A stretch of DNA of 64,000 nucleotides from SB11 sp943370295 (GCA_943370295.1 CALRQL020000012.1:1-64000); one strand, 5' to 3'. Numbered from the stretch's first letter, positions 50,654-60,563 are shown. The notes: generated by a model not told the origin, from the letters alone. Program-made: numbers and translations.

Positions 50654-51973
50654 ATGTTATTAGCTATAGGAGCCTCTGCTACAATTATTGCAAGTGCTGT
50701 TGTATTTACACTGGTAATTGTATTGTTGGTGGTAGTGTTGCAGGTAGCCGCTAAAAAGCTGGTGCAGCAAGGCGATGTAAAAATCGAAATTAACGGCGAA
50801 AAAACCATAAACATTCCTGCGGGAGGTTCGCTGTTATCCGCATTATCAAATGAAAAATTATTCCTTCCTTCAGCCTGTGGCGGCGGTGGTACTTGTGCCA
50901 TGTGCAAATGCCAGGTGTTTGAAGGCGGAGGTGATGTGTTGCCTACTGAAACCGGCCACCTAAACCGCCGTATGCAAAAAGAGCATTGGCGTTTGGCTTG
51001 CCAGGTGAAGGTGAAGAGTGACATGAAGATAAAAGTACCCGAAGAGGTATTTGGTATCAAAAAATGGGAGTGCGAAGTGGTAAGTAACTACAACGTAGCC
51101 TCGTTTATTAAAGAGTTTGTTGTAAAACTGCCCGAAGGTGAGAACATGCACTTTGAAGCCGGCGGTTATATACAGGTGGATGTGCCCGAGTGTGAAGTAG
51201 ATTTTAAAAACATCGATATTACTTCGCATCCTCGCATGGGTAAACCTGCCAATGAGTTTCAAGGAGAATGGGATAAATTTAAGCTGTGGGATTTGAAAAT
51301 GAAGAACCCTGAGCCGATTTTCCGTGCATACTCGATGGCTAACCACCCAGCCGAAGGAAACATTATCATGTTGAACATACGTATTGCTACCCCACCTTGG
51401 GACAGGGCTGCGAATAAATGGATGGATGTAAATCCCGGTATTTGTTCTTCGTATGTGTTTAACTGCAAACCCGGTGATAAAGTAACCATTTCAGGCCCTT
51501 ACGGTGAGTTCTTCATCAAAGAAACGGGTGCCGAGATGATTTATATCGGTGGTGGTGCAGGTATGGCACCTTTGCGTTCGCATTTGTTCCATTTGTTCCA
51601 CACCCTTCGCAATACTAACCGTAAAGTAACCTATTGGTACGGTGGTCGTTCTAAACGTGAGTTGTTCTACATGGACGATTTCAAACAAATTGAAAAAGAG
51701 TTCCCCAACTTCCGTTTTTATGTGGTTCTTTCAGAACCATTGCCAGAAGATAACTGGGTAGTGAAGAAAGACGTTGATGACCGTGAGGGCGACGGGTTTG
51801 TTGGTTTTGTGCACCAAGCATTGATAGACCAATATTTGAGTAAACACAGCTCACCCGAAGATATTGAATACTATTTCTGCGGCCCTCCAATGATGAACGC
51901 CGCCGTATTAAAAATGTGCGACGAGTGGGGTGTACCCAAAGAAAACGTTTCGTTTGACGATTTCGGCGGTTAA
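50654..51973 (+). CDS. nqrF: Na+-translocating NADH:quinone reductase subunit F
   Basis: A 439-residue NADH-oxidising subunit. An N-terminal helix (ATIIASAVVFTLVIVLLVVVL) anchors it; a 2Fe-2S ferredoxin domain follows with cysteines in SACGGGGTCAMCKCQV and RLACQV; then FAD-binding (FRAYSMANHPAEG, RxYS-type) and NADH-binding (YIGGGAGMAPLRSHLF) domains, ending in CGPPMMNAAVLKM...FDDFGG. It passes electrons from NADH to the Nqr complex. Last gene of the operon, with a strong terminator behind it; no nqrM follows. Confidence 0.97.
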   Translation: MLLAIGASATIIASAVVFTLVIVLLVVVLQVAAKKLVQQGDVKIEINGEKTINIPAGGSLLSALSNEKLFLPSACGGGGTCAMCKCQVFEGGGDVLPTETGHLNRRMQKEHWRLACQVKVKSDMKIKVPEEVFGIKKWECEVVSNYNVASFIKEFVVKLPEGENMHFEAGGYIQVDVPECEVDFKNIDITSHPRMGKPANEFQGEWDKFKLWDLKMKNPEPIFRAYSMANHPAEGNIIMLNIRIATPPWDRAANKWMDVNPGICSSYVFNCKPGDKVTISGPYGEFFIKETGAEMIYIGGGAGMAPLRSHLFHLFHTLRNTNRKVTYWYGGRSKRELFYMDDFKQIEKEFPNFRFYVVLSEPLPEDNWVVKKDVDDREGDGFVGFVHQALIDQYLSKHSSPEDIEYYFCGPPMMNAAVLKMCDEWGVPKENVSFDDFGG

Positions 51974-51993
51974 TAACCTGCCTAACTATATAC

Positions 51994-52025
51994 AAAAGGC
52001 TTCCCATTGGGAAGCCTTTTTCATT
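51994..52025 (+). terminator. Terminator of the nqr operon
   Basis: A perfect 12-base stem AAAAGGCTTCCC/GGGAAGCCTTTT (51994-52005, 52009-52020) with a three-base loop, ending in a T run. It is symmetrical enough to work on both strands. Confidence 0.95.
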
Positions 52026-52123
52026 TTATCAGTTATCAAGCAGCCGTTCGTCGGCTTCATGCAAAGCCTTCCAAATAATCTGTTATTTTCGTAGGGGTTC
52101 ATAACGATATACCGCTCAGAAAA

Positions 52124-53752
52124 ATGAAAAGTAACCTGACAAAATATATTGCCTTGATGGCTATAGTAATTGCATCGCAACCAGCATGGTCGCAAAAGAA
52201 ATTCTTTTCAAGGCAAGATACATTGCGCGGTACTATTACAGCCGAGAGGGCTTGGTGGGACTTGGTATATTACGATTTACAATTAATACCCGATATACGT
52301 GAGAAAACATTAAAAGGGCAAAACACCATAGTGTATAAACCCATAGCTGATGGGAATGTGATGCAGATAGACTTGCAACCGCCCATGCAGGTGGATAAGG
52401 TGTTGCAAGGCGAGAAGGAGTTATCTTTTAGCCGCGATGGTAATGTGTATTTGATTACAGTAACTAATAGCTCTAAAGGCACAAACGCCATTACAGTTTA
52501 CTTTAGCGGAAAACCGCGCATTAGTCCTAATCCGCCATGGAGTGGAGGTCTAACTTGGAAAAAAGACGCTAACGGCTTACCCTTTGTTGCTACCAGTTGT
52601 CAGGGCGATGGAGCCAGTCTTTGGTGGCCTTGTAAAGACCACGCTTACGACGAACCTGACAGTATGCAAATAAGTATTACTACAGCAAAAGCATTAACGG
52701 CGGTTGCGAACGGCAGATTGAGGGCTACAACCAAAACGGATACCACGGCTACTTATACTTGGTTTGTATCGAACCCGATAAATAACTACGGGGTAAATAT
52801 GAACATTGCCAGCTATGTTCATTTTTCAGAAAAGTATGCAGGCAAAAACGGAACATTGGATTGTGATTATTATGTATTGCCTTATAACTTAACCAAAGCC
52901 AAAAAGCAGTTTGCACAGGTGAAACTGATGCTGGATGCTTTTGAAGACCGCTTTGGCCCTTATCCGTTTTATGCGGATGGGTATAAATTGGTAGAAGTGC
53001 CTTATTTGGGTATGGAACACCAAAGCAGTGTTACCTACGGAAACGGTTATCAAAACGGTTATTTGGGTAAGGATTTGAGCGGCACGGGGCAGGGGGATTT
53101 GTTTGATTTTATTATCATACACGAATCGGGACACGAGTGGTTTGCTAACAGTATTACCTGCAAGGATATTGCTGATATGTGGATACACGAAGGGTTTACC
53201 TGTTATTCAGAATCGGTGTTTTTGGAATATCATCATGGCAAAGAAGCCGCCTATGAATACATACGGGGTTTGCGCGGTAATATCGCAAACGACCGCCCTA
53301 TTATCGGAGTGTACGGGGTAAATAATCAAGGCTCAAGCGATATGTATTTTAAAGGGGCAAATATGCTGCACACGCTCCGCCAGTGGGTTAATGATGATAA
53401 AGTATGGATAAACTTGCTGCGCGATATTAATACCACATTTTACCATCAAACAGTTACTACCCAGCAGATTGAAGGATTTATTGCTGAAAAAACCGGTAAA
53501 AATCTTACAGCATTTTTTAACCAATATTTAAGGGATAAAAGGGTTCCGATATTTGAATATAAGGTAGAAGGAAACACTTTTAAATACCGTTGGGCTAACT
53601 GCATTGAAACCTTTGATATGCCACTGAAAGTGAGTATTGGCGGGGTTGAAAAATGGATAACCCCGACTACTAAATGGGGTGCTGACAAAGTAGTTTCTAA
53701 TGAGGTTGAAGTGAACCCTGACTTTTATATTACTACTGTAATTGTTGAATAA
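52124..53752 (+). CDS. M1-family metallopeptidase
   Basis: A 542-residue exported zinc peptidase. Signal peptide (YIALMAIVIASQPAWS); the M1 N-terminal beta domain runs to about residue 270. The catalytic region has GMEHQSSVTYGNGY (the GxMEN-like exopeptidase motif), HESGHEW (HExxH) and WIHEGFTCYSE (the third zinc ligand Glu). It ends shortly after the helical domain, so it lacks the long C-terminal ERAP-like domain of full aminopeptidase N; this short form is common in Bacteroidota. It would trim peptides in the periplasm. No T9SS tail is present. Confidence 0.92.
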   Translation: MKSNLTKYIALMAIVIASQPAWSQKKFFSRQDTLRGTITAERAWWDLVYYDLQLIPDIREKTLKGQNTIVYKPIADGNVMQIDLQPPMQVDKVLQGEKELSFSRDGNVYLITVTNSSKGTNAITVYFSGKPRISPNPPWSGGLTWKKDANGLPFVATSCQGDGASLWWPCKDHAYDEPDSMQISITTAKALTAVANGRLRATTKTDTTATYTWFVSNPINNYGVNMNIASYVHFSEKYAGKNGTLDCDYYVLPYNLTKAKKQFAQVKLMLDAFEDRFGPYPFYADGYKLVEVPYLGMEHQSSVTYGNGYQNGYLGKDLSGTGQGDLFDFIIIHESGHEWFANSITCKDIADMWIHEGFTCYSESVFLEYHHGKEAAYEYIRGLRGNIANDRPIIGVYGVNNQGSSDMYFKGANMLHTLRQWVNDDKVWINLLRDINTTFYHQTVTTQQIEGFIAEKTGKNLTAFFNQYLRDKRVPIFEYKVEGNTFKYRWANCIETFDMPLKVSIGGVEKWITPTTKWGADKVVSNEVEVNPDFYITTVIVE

Positions 53753-53777
53753 AATATAAGTAAATACTTAGTTTACA

Positions 53778-53785
53778 TATATTTG
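53778..53785 (+). promoter_or_regulatory. Putative -7 element
   Basis: TATATTTG, an exact TAnnTTTG match, ends 18 bases before the ATG at 53804. No clear -33 TTG. Confidence 0.45.
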
Positions 53786-53803
53786 TATTCATAAAACAAC
53801 ACT

Positions 53804-54406
53804 ATGATACAAAAAGCACAATATGCTTGCGTAACACTATTGCTATTGCTGATTTCTTTCAACGCCTTTGCCCAACCCGGTTGTATTGGATTTGCTGCTG
53901 ATTTTGAGTTTGGGGATGATACGGCAGATTTATTTGGTAAGACATTGTTTACTAATACTTCTACATGGACGGACAGTACTACACAATACCGTTGGAGTTT
54001 TGGAGACGGGGACACCGTGTACACCAAAGTTCCCAATCACAGTTACCTTAAACAAGGTACTTATACCGTATGCTTATTTGCCTATAATCTGAAACAGAAT
54101 GGTGATACCACTTGCAGGGATACTACTTGCAAACAGGTATCAGTGTCGTTTATAACTTCAGTCGCTAATCCCACAACAACAGTAATATCCATTTACCCCA
54201 ACCCTGTAAACGATGAATTGGTGGTTGATATTCCCGATATGGATGAGGCAATGGTTAGCATTACAGATGTTACCGGTAGGGTGCAGTTACGCAAAGCAAT
54301 ACACGGCACAGAGGCTATGCAGGTCAATAGCCTATCGCAAGGGATATATTATGTAACTGTTGAAAGGGGAGGAGAGATACTCCATCGCCAAAGAATAGTA
54401 AAGTAG
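53804..54406 (+). CDS. Secreted PKD-domain protein with T9SS sorting domain
   Basis: A 200-residue exported protein: signal peptide (LLLLLISFNAFAQ), a PKD domain (TQYRWSFGDGDTVYTKVPNHSYLKQGTYTVCLFAYN, about 60-110), then a type A T9SS C-terminal domain (VISIYPNPVNDELVVDIPD... GIYYVTVERGGEILHRQRIVK, about 125-200). The CTD directs export across the outer membrane by the T9SS. With only one PKD domain its role may be adhesion or binding; the partner is unknown. Eight cysteines (CRDTTCKQV among them) suggest disulfides. Confidence 0.88.
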   Translation: MIQKAQYACVTLLLLLISFNAFAQPGCIGFAADFEFGDDTADLFGKTLFTNTSTWTDSTTQYRWSFGDGDTVYTKVPNHSYLKQGTYTVCLFAYNLKQNGDTTCRDTTCKQVSVSFITSVANPTTTVISIYPNPVNDELVVDIPDMDEAMVSITDVTGRVQLRKAIHGTEAMQVNSLSQGIYYVTVERGGEILHRQRIVK

Positions 54407-54525
54407 GTTTGTGGTTTACTGTGCTTCTAAAAAACTTAAAGAAATACTTTTTGAAATCTTTTTATTTAAACTAATTCTAAACTATTTTCGCGCGCTCACA
54501 AATACTTGAACGGAGTTAACTACTG

Positions 54526-55749
54526 ATGAAATTATCGCGCAAATACGTTGTATTAGCAAGCTTGTACATAGTTCAGTCGGTACCGTTTTCATTCATAAAA
54601 ACCGGGTTTCAGCTACTCCTCAAAGAAGACAACATCGATTACAAATCGCTCGGAGCCATTATGAGCCTGTTGTTGCTGCCTTGGGTATTTAAATTTGCTT
54701 GGGCACCTTTGGTGGATAAATGGTGCGCCAACAGTTTCCCTAAAATTCGCAAAGCACTTTTGTTTTTTCAGGTATTGGGGGCAGCCCTATTGGGACTCAC
54801 GGCCAGTTTTCAGTTTCCCGAAGCCATTCAACCAGTATTAGGTGCCTTCTTTTTATTTAGCCTTGTAGCCGCCACACAAGATATTATTATAGATGCCTTT
54901 GCCGTACTTGCTTTGCCCAAGAAGGAACACGGGATAGGGAATACCTTTCAAATGGGGGGCTATTATGTGGGTGAAGTATTGGGCGGGGCATTGATATTGA
55001 TAATTTTTGACCGTTTTGGATGGAACTGGGCTATGATGGCCTTTGTGCTGTTTTTTCTTATTCCTTTTATCCCTGTATTGTTATACAAGCACGACGAAAC
55101 CATACATCCGCCCAAACCTTCTACTTCGGGATTTAGCAATGTAAAATCATACTTTAAAATACAAGGTATGGGCTTTTGGTTGTTGGTAATGGTTATTTAT
55201 ATGGCCAATCAAATGCTTGCCAGCACGCTTTTACCTTCGATGTTTTTAGATATGGGGTACACCAAAACCGAAATTGCATCCATTGTTAGCATTTGGGGTA
55301 ATACTGCTTCGGTGGCGGGAGCTGTACTTGCAGGTGTTTTGGTTGAAAAATGGGGCCGAAAAAATTGTTTAGTGGGTTTTGGCAGTTTAAAAATACTATC
55401 GCTGCTTGGCTTTTTCTTATTAAAGGGTGATGCTGATACTACAATTGTTTATTCGGTAATTATGATAAACGGTTTTATATCGGGCTTGGCTACGGTTACT
55501 GTATTCACCATTATGATGGATAAGTGCAGGCTTACCAGTCCCGGAACCGATTTTACGATACAACAATCCATCAACCTGTTTGCCATTGCCACCTTTGGCG
55601 CTTTGAGCGGACGATTGGTAAAAGCTGATGGTGATTTCACAGTTCTATTCATTACCGCCTTTATTGTAGGCCTTGTTGGTGTGCTACTTGCCGCTTTCGG
55701 TCTATCACGCAAATCTTTAGACAACGGAAACGGGTTGAAAGCCTCGTAA
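54526..55749 (+). CDS. MFS transporter, AmpG-like
   Basis: A 407-residue, 12-helix permease. The N-terminal LYIVQSVPFSFIKTGFQLLLKEDNIDYKSLGAI and LPWVFKFAWAPLVDKW, followed by DIIIDAFAVLALP, match the AmpG/acetyl-CoA-transporter branch of the major facilitator superfamily. AmpG imports muropeptides for cell-wall recycling, which would fit the NamZ and L,D-transpeptidase genes in this window; the substrate is not proven. Stand-alone gene. Confidence 0.8.
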   Translation: MKLSRKYVVLASLYIVQSVPFSFIKTGFQLLLKEDNIDYKSLGAIMSLLLLPWVFKFAWAPLVDKWCANSFPKIRKALLFFQVLGAALLGLTASFQFPEAIQPVLGAFFLFSLVAATQDIIIDAFAVLALPKKEHGIGNTFQMGGYYVGEVLGGALILIIFDRFGWNWAMMAFVLFFLIPFIPVLLYKHDETIHPPKPSTSGFSNVKSYFKIQGMGFWLLVMVIYMANQMLASTLLPSMFLDMGYTKTEIASIVSIWGNTASVAGAVLAGVLVEKWGRKNCLVGFGSLKILSLLGFFLLKGDADTTIVYSVIMINGFISGLATVTVFTIMMDKCRLTSPGTDFTIQQSINLFAIATFGALSGRLVKADGDFTVLFITAFIVGLVGVLLAAFGLSRKSLDNGNGLKAS

Positions 55750-55831
55750 ATACTACGTTTTCTTATTGTCAAACTTCTGTCATATTACCGTCATATTAGT
55801 TTATAATCTTTCTAAATAGTGACCGTAAGGG

Positions 55832-55839
55832 TACATTTG
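55832..55839 (+). promoter_or_regulatory. Putative -7 element of the HmuY-like locus
   Basis: TACATTTG, an exact TAnnTTTG match, ends 27 bases before the ATG at 55867. It supports that ATG over the in-frame GTG at 55819, which is upstream of the element. It may drive the three-gene locus. Confidence 0.45.
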
Positions 55840-55866
55840 CGGCATACTAAAAGTTATCGTATAGAG

Positions 55867-57165
55867 ATGAACAAACTACAAAAGACCATCTGTACATTAA
55901 TTGCCCTCATTCCATTTATCAACGTATCAGCCCAAAAGGCCGACTCAGTTGAAATGGGTCAAGGTTATGGCAATGATGTTTATTACAGTTTTGCAAACGG
56001 CGAAGTTAAAAAGGTAGCCAACAACACTTGGGACCTTGCTTTCCGTACCGGTTTCCGCACCGATGCTATTTTTATAAATTCGGTAAGTTCTTCAACTGCG
56101 CAACGCAGCACTAAATTGTATTTGTACCCCAAAGGCGATAAAACCGCTTGGAGTACTTTTGATACTTCGGGCTGGAAAGGTTGGTTAGAATACCAAAACA
56201 CAGATACTTCTTGGGAGTTTGGCGCATTTAACCGTGCTGCAGGAACTTTCCCTGATTTTTCTTGGGGAATTTACAATCCTGTGACCAAGGTTGTTGAAGG
56301 AGATTCGTTATACCTGTTAGAAATCACCAACGGTGCTAACAAAGTGTATAAGAAACTGCTGATAATTGATAAAAACTTTGGCATATGGCATTTTAAATAT
56401 GCTAATGTTGACGGTACTAATGAAGTAACCGACTCTATTGTTGCCAGCAACGGTAATGCTAAATTGTTGGATTACTACTCAATAATTGATGGTGCTGATG
56501 TGGCACACGAGCCTGATAGTGTTAAAGATTGGGATTTGTTGTTTACCCGTTACCACGAGTGGATTTCTACCCCGCCCCCCGGAAGCTATTACCCTGTGAT
56601 GGGCGTATTTACAAATAAGGGTGTGAAAGTGGCTGAAAAAAGGAGCATTGATAAATTAACCTACGATGTAGCCAACCTAACAGCAGGCGATTACAAAGAA
56701 TACAGGAATATTATCGGCTCTGATTGGAAGTTCTTTGATAATAATACTTTCTCATGGAAGCTGATTGATTCTTTGGCCTACTTTGTTCAATTACAAAACG
56801 GCTCAGTATGGAAAATATACTTTACTGCATTTGGCGGTACAGGCAATGGTAAATCAGTATTCAATAAAACCAAAGTACAACCCGGTCTTTCAGTAAACCC
56901 TGCTGCAACAGTAGCATCGTTTGGTGTATATCCTAACCCTGCTTCAACCTCGGTAAGCGTGGTATTTGAAAACCGTGCTAACTCAGTGAGCAATACATTG
57001 AAAATTTATGATATAGCCGGCAAAGTGGTAGCCACACACACATTAGAAAATGCCCCAGGTTTTTACACCAGCAACGTAAACATTGAGCAATTACCTGCCG
57101 GTGTTTATGTGATGAGCATTGAAAACGGTGGTTACTCAATCACTCAAAAATTGATTAAAAACTAA
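55867..57165 (+). CDS. HmuY-like protein with T9SS sorting domain
   Basis: A 432-residue exported protein. Signal peptide (TICTLIALIPFINVSAQ); two HmuY-like halves: VYYSFANGEVKKVANNTWDLAFRTGFRTD at the start and VKDWDLLFTRYHEWISTP in mid-protein, the WDxxFTRY motif of the HmuY family. A type A T9SS C-terminal domain (SFGVYPNPASTSVSVVF... LPAGVYVMSIENGGYSITQKLIKN, about 355-432) follows. HmuY of Porphyromonas is a lipoprotein haemophore; this one carries a T9SS tail instead of a lipobox. Heme binding is inferred only. The TonB receptor gene follows after 40 bases. Confidence 0.85.
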   Translation: MNKLQKTICTLIALIPFINVSAQKADSVEMGQGYGNDVYYSFANGEVKKVANNTWDLAFRTGFRTDAIFINSVSSSTAQRSTKLYLYPKGDKTAWSTFDTSGWKGWLEYQNTDTSWEFGAFNRAAGTFPDFSWGIYNPVTKVVEGDSLYLLEITNGANKVYKKLLIIDKNFGIWHFKYANVDGTNEVTDSIVASNGNAKLLDYYSIIDGADVAHEPDSVKDWDLLFTRYHEWISTPPPGSYYPVMGVFTNKGVKVAEKRSIDKLTYDVANLTAGDYKEYRNIIGSDWKFFDNNTFSWKLIDSLAYFVQLQNGSVWKIYFTAFGGTGNGKSVFNKTKVQPGLSVNPAATVASFGVYPNPASTSVSVVFENRANSVSNTLKIYDIAGKVVATHTLENAPGFYTSNVNIEQLPAGVYVMSIENGGYSITQKLIKN

Positions 57166-57205
57166 AAATAAAAAACCATTTTCTCTAAAGTCACGTATCT
57201 TAAGC

Positions 57206-59509
57206 ATGACAACACCCAAACTGATAAGAAGCACTGTTTTAAAACACAACGCCATACGTTTGGGAATGGGAGTAATGGCATTTATACTACTGGCCTTTTG
57301 CACAACAGTTGCAAAAGGCCAGTTTATTTTACAACTAAACGATTCAACATTAAAACCTATTGAGTTTGCTTCAGTAGGTATTATTCCTTTGGGTGAAAAA
57401 GGCCCTGATTACACAAAAGCAAAACTGTATTATACCAACGAAAAAGGCATCATACAATCGGCCATAGGTGGTAAATGTCTTTTGAAAATACAAGCGGAGG
57501 GGTTTGCGGCCATTGAAGATACGGCAGTGCTTTTTGAGGGCACGCCTTATAAAATTGTAATGACACCCTTTGCCGCTGAGGTGAGCGAGGTGGTAGTTAC
57601 AGGGGTGTTTGAGCCCACTCACATCGATAAATCCATATCAAAAATTAAAATTATTGATATGAAACGGATAGAGGGGCAGGGAGCGGTGAATTTGAACGAT
57701 GTATTAAGTAATGAATTGAACATACGCCTTAAAAGAGATAATATTTTGGGCAGTAGCATGAGTCTGCAAGGAATTGGCGGGCAGAATGTGAAAATACTAA
57801 TTGACGGCGTGCCGATGATAGGCCGCTTGGATGGTAATATTGACTTGGGACAGATAAACCTGAACAATATTGAAAGAATTGAGATTGTGGAGGGACCGAT
57901 GAGTGTGATGTATGGGACAGATGCGTTGGGGGGAGTGATTAATTTGATTACGAAGAAAACGACAAAAAATAATATAGAAGGAAATGTAAATAGCTACTAC
58001 GAAAGCGCAGGACAATATAACCTTGACGGCCGTGTGGCATTTAGCACTCCTAAAAGAACAAATGTGCAAGTATCGGGCGGGCGTAACTTTTTTGATGGCT
58101 ACGAGGAGTTGGGCACCTACAAACGAGTGCAAGCATGGAAACCCAAAGAACAATACTTTGCCGATGTAATTGTAGGGTTTAGTATTAAAAACACTACTCA
58201 CAGGCTGCAATCAACCTTTTTTGACGAGTTATTGCTAAATAAAGGCGAACCCGTTGTAGGCCCATACAGCGTGTATGCGTTTGATAACTATTTTTATACT
58301 CGCAGGCTTAATAACTCATTGTTTTCAGATTTTAAGCTTAAAAACGGCGGTCATATACAGTTAATTAACTCATACTCGTGGTTTCGCCGTCACAACATAC
58401 AAATGCGTAAAAATTTAGTTACGCTTGAAAATGTGCAAACACAAGGCAGTACAGACCATGATACTTCTACGTTTGATTTATGGTTATCTCGCGGTATTTA
58501 CACCGTAGGCTGGGGTAAAAAAGCAAATGTACAGGTAGGTTACGATATTAATATTGAAACAGGTTCAGGCAGGAGGATAGAAGGCAACAGCCAAACCATT
58601 GGTGATTATGCCGCCTATTCAACAGTTGAATACAGACCGCTAAGGCGTTGGGTAATACGTCCCGGCGTGCGTGCTTCGTACAATACCAAATACGGCGCAC
58701 CGATTACTCCATCGTTCAATACCAAATACGATATTAATAAAAACCTAAGTGTGCGCGCCTCGTACGCAAGGGGTTTCAGGGCTCCTTCGTTAAAAGAGTT
58801 GAGTTTGTTTTTTGTGGATATGAACCACAATATACAACCTAATGATAATCTTAAGGCTGAAATTTCTGACAACTTTAACGCTTCGTTTTTATATACCCGC
58901 ACGGTAGGTAAAAGCAGCAGTATACGCTTTGAGCCTTCGTTTTTCTACAACGATATCCGCAATATGATATCGCTGGCCGTAATTGACCCTGCTACACAAC
59001 TATACAGTTATGTAAACATAGGAGCATTCACCAATGCAGGTGCCAACCTTAACACCGAACTTAAAACCAAACACATCACCTTGCAATTGGGTGCATCATA
59101 CATTGCCAACAAAAACCTGATAAGCGGGCCTAATGTTTCAAAATACAGCCCTACACAAGAGTATAAAGCAAACGTTACCTATACTGTACCTGTATCAAAA
59201 ACAGCCATCAGCTTATTTTATAAATACAACGGCAAGGTACCTGGTTACATGTTAGATGCAGGGGGAAATGTCATGCAAACTTACATTCAAGACTATTCTA
59301 TGGCCGATTTTTCGGTATCACAGTCATTTTTAGGTCAAAGAGTGACCCTGGTCATAGGCAGTCGTAACATTTTTAACGTAATTCGCATCAGTTATAACGC
59401 ACCAACCGGAGGAGCACATAGCGGGGGAGGCAACTCAATGGGAATCGGAATGGGGCGTACAATTTTTACAAATATTAAGATTCACTTATTCAAGCAGGAC
59501 AAACGATAA
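57206..59509 (+). CDS. TonB-dependent receptor next to HmuY-like genes
   Basis: A 767-residue outer-membrane receptor. After an N-terminal signal (GMGVMAFILLAFCTTVAKG) comes a carboxypeptidase-like domain (to about residue 125), a plug domain (VSEVVVTGVFEPTHIDKSISKIKIIDMKRIEGQ...LNDVLSNELNIRLKRD...GGVINLITKK, about 130-250) and a barrel with the C-terminal FTNIKIHLFKQDKR. The receptor sits between two HmuY-like genes, as HmuR does near HmuY, so heme or a metal complex is a likely substrate. The last base of its stop overlaps the first base of the next ATG. Confidence 0.9.
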   Translation: MTTPKLIRSTVLKHNAIRLGMGVMAFILLAFCTTVAKGQFILQLNDSTLKPIEFASVGIIPLGEKGPDYTKAKLYYTNEKGIIQSAIGGKCLLKIQAEGFAAIEDTAVLFEGTPYKIVMTPFAAEVSEVVVTGVFEPTHIDKSISKIKIIDMKRIEGQGAVNLNDVLSNELNIRLKRDNILGSSMSLQGIGGQNVKILIDGVPMIGRLDGNIDLGQINLNNIERIEIVEGPMSVMYGTDALGGVINLITKKTTKNNIEGNVNSYYESAGQYNLDGRVAFSTPKRTNVQVSGGRNFFDGYEELGTYKRVQAWKPKEQYFADVIVGFSIKNTTHRLQSTFFDELLLNKGEPVVGPYSVYAFDNYFYTRRLNNSLFSDFKLKNGGHIQLINSYSWFRRHNIQMRKNLVTLENVQTQGSTDHDTSTFDLWLSRGIYTVGWGKKANVQVGYDINIETGSGRRIEGNSQTIGDYAAYSTVEYRPLRRWVIRPGVRASYNTKYGAPITPSFNTKYDINKNLSVRASYARGFRAPSLKELSLFFVDMNHNIQPNDNLKAEISDNFNASFLYTRTVGKSSSIRFEPSFFYNDIRNMISLAVIDPATQLYSYVNIGAFTNAGANLNTELKTKHITLQLGASYIANKNLISGPNVSKYSPTQEYKANVTYTVPVSKTAISLFYKYNGKVPGYMLDAGGNVMQTYIQDYSMADFSVSQSFLGQRVTLVIGSRNIFNVIRISYNAPTGGAHSGGGNSMGIGMGRTIFTNIKIHLFKQDKR

Positions 59510-60510
59510 TGATGATTAAAGCGCTTGGCATATTAACAGCAGTTTTGGTAACACTTTCATCGTGTTGGAAGGAAGACGAACGTTTTGTTCTTCAACCGGC
59601 AGGAAACGTAACCCAAAAGCAGGTGAAAATGGGCGAGAGTTATGATAAAATCATATACTTTAACATACACACCCAAGATTTTATGGTGCGTAGCCTTGCT
59701 GATTGGGACTTTGCCTTTGAAAACACAGAAAAAGGCTTGCACATTCGTATGAATGGCGGCAAAGGTTTTAGGGCACATGAAACTTCTGAAACTGATTTTG
59801 CTGTGGGTTACACAGTGGTTAGCGGGCATGAATTTAAATACGATGCACCTAACGGTCACCTTGACTCAACAGGTATAGGTACTTGGTGGAGTAATACTGA
59901 CGGAACATCTAAAAGTAAACTGTATATTATTAACACCGATCCTACAAAAACTTCGGGTACTGCACATTACAAACGTTTTCAAGTACAAAAAGCTGATAAA
60001 ACAGGTTTTTGGGTGAAGGTGGGTAACTTAGACGGTAATATTGATGCAAAAACGTACTTTATACCTAAAGATGCTAAGTACAATTATTCATACCTGAACA
60101 TTGCTACCGGTGAAGTAAAAACTGACTTGGAACCTGAAAAAGGTACTTGGGATATTGTTTTTACCCGCTACCAACACGTTTACCACGATCAAGGCTCTGA
60201 GCCATTGCCTTACCAAGTAACAGGGGTGTTGTTAAACCCTAACGGTGTAAAGGCATACGAAGAGACTAAAATGAAGTTTGAAGATATTACTTTGGATTAT
60301 GCGTTGGGACTTAACTACACTGCCGATGCAGATGTGATTGGTTTTGACTGGAAATATTACAATCAAACTTCGGGACGTTTTACGGTGAATCCAAATTTGA
60401 TTTATATCGTTAAAACAGTGTCAGGGTACTATTATAAGCTACGATTTATTGACTTTTATGACGAAAAAGGAATAAAAGGAAATCCATTGTTTGACTTACA
60501 AAGGCTATAG
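59509..60510 (+). CDS. HmuY-like lipoprotein
   Basis: A 333-residue lipoprotein (lipobox TLSSC, Cys about residue 19). Two HmuY-like blocks are visible: YDKIIYFNIHTQDFMVRSLADWDFAFENTEKG and YNYSYLNIATGEVKTDLEPEKGTWDIVFTRYQHVYH, the WDIVFTRY form of the family. It overlaps the receptor gene by one base. It would sit at the outer membrane and hand a ligand, possibly heme, to the receptor. Together with the T9SS-tagged HmuY at 55867 this gives two HmuY-type proteins for one receptor. A terminator follows. Confidence 0.87.
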   Translation: MMIKALGILTAVLVTLSSCWKEDERFVLQPAGNVTQKQVKMGESYDKIIYFNIHTQDFMVRSLADWDFAFENTEKGLHIRMNGGKGFRAHETSETDFAVGYTVVSGHEFKYDAPNGHLDSTGIGTWWSNTDGTSKSKLYIINTDPTKTSGTAHYKRFQVQKADKTGFWVKVGNLDGNIDAKTYFIPKDAKYNYSYLNIATGEVKTDLEPEKGTWDIVFTRYQHVYHDQGSEPLPYQVTGVLLNPNGVKAYEETKMKFEDITLDYALGLNYTADADVIGFDWKYYNQTSGRFTVNPNLIYIVKTVSGYYYKLRFIDFYDEKGIKGNPLFDLQRL

Positions 60511-60537
60511 GCTGAAATTCATATTGGTTAAATTTTG

Positions 60538-60563
60538 AAAGGGGCAACAATGCCCCTTTTTTT
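60538..60563 (+). terminator. Terminator of the HmuY/TonB locus
   Basis: A perfect 9-base stem AAAGGGGCA/TGCCCCTTT (60538-60546, 60551-60559) with a four-base loop, continuing into T. It lies 27 bases past the stop. Confidence 0.93.

Noticed and set aside
52070..52195. Minus-strand ORF around the nqr terminator and M1 gene start
   Set aside because: No family similarity, overlaps the M1 signal peptide region and the terminator; a shadow frame.
54526..55749. Firm assignment as AmpG
   Set aside because: Similarity to the AmpG branch is visible, but no residues fix the substrate; kept as AmpG-like.
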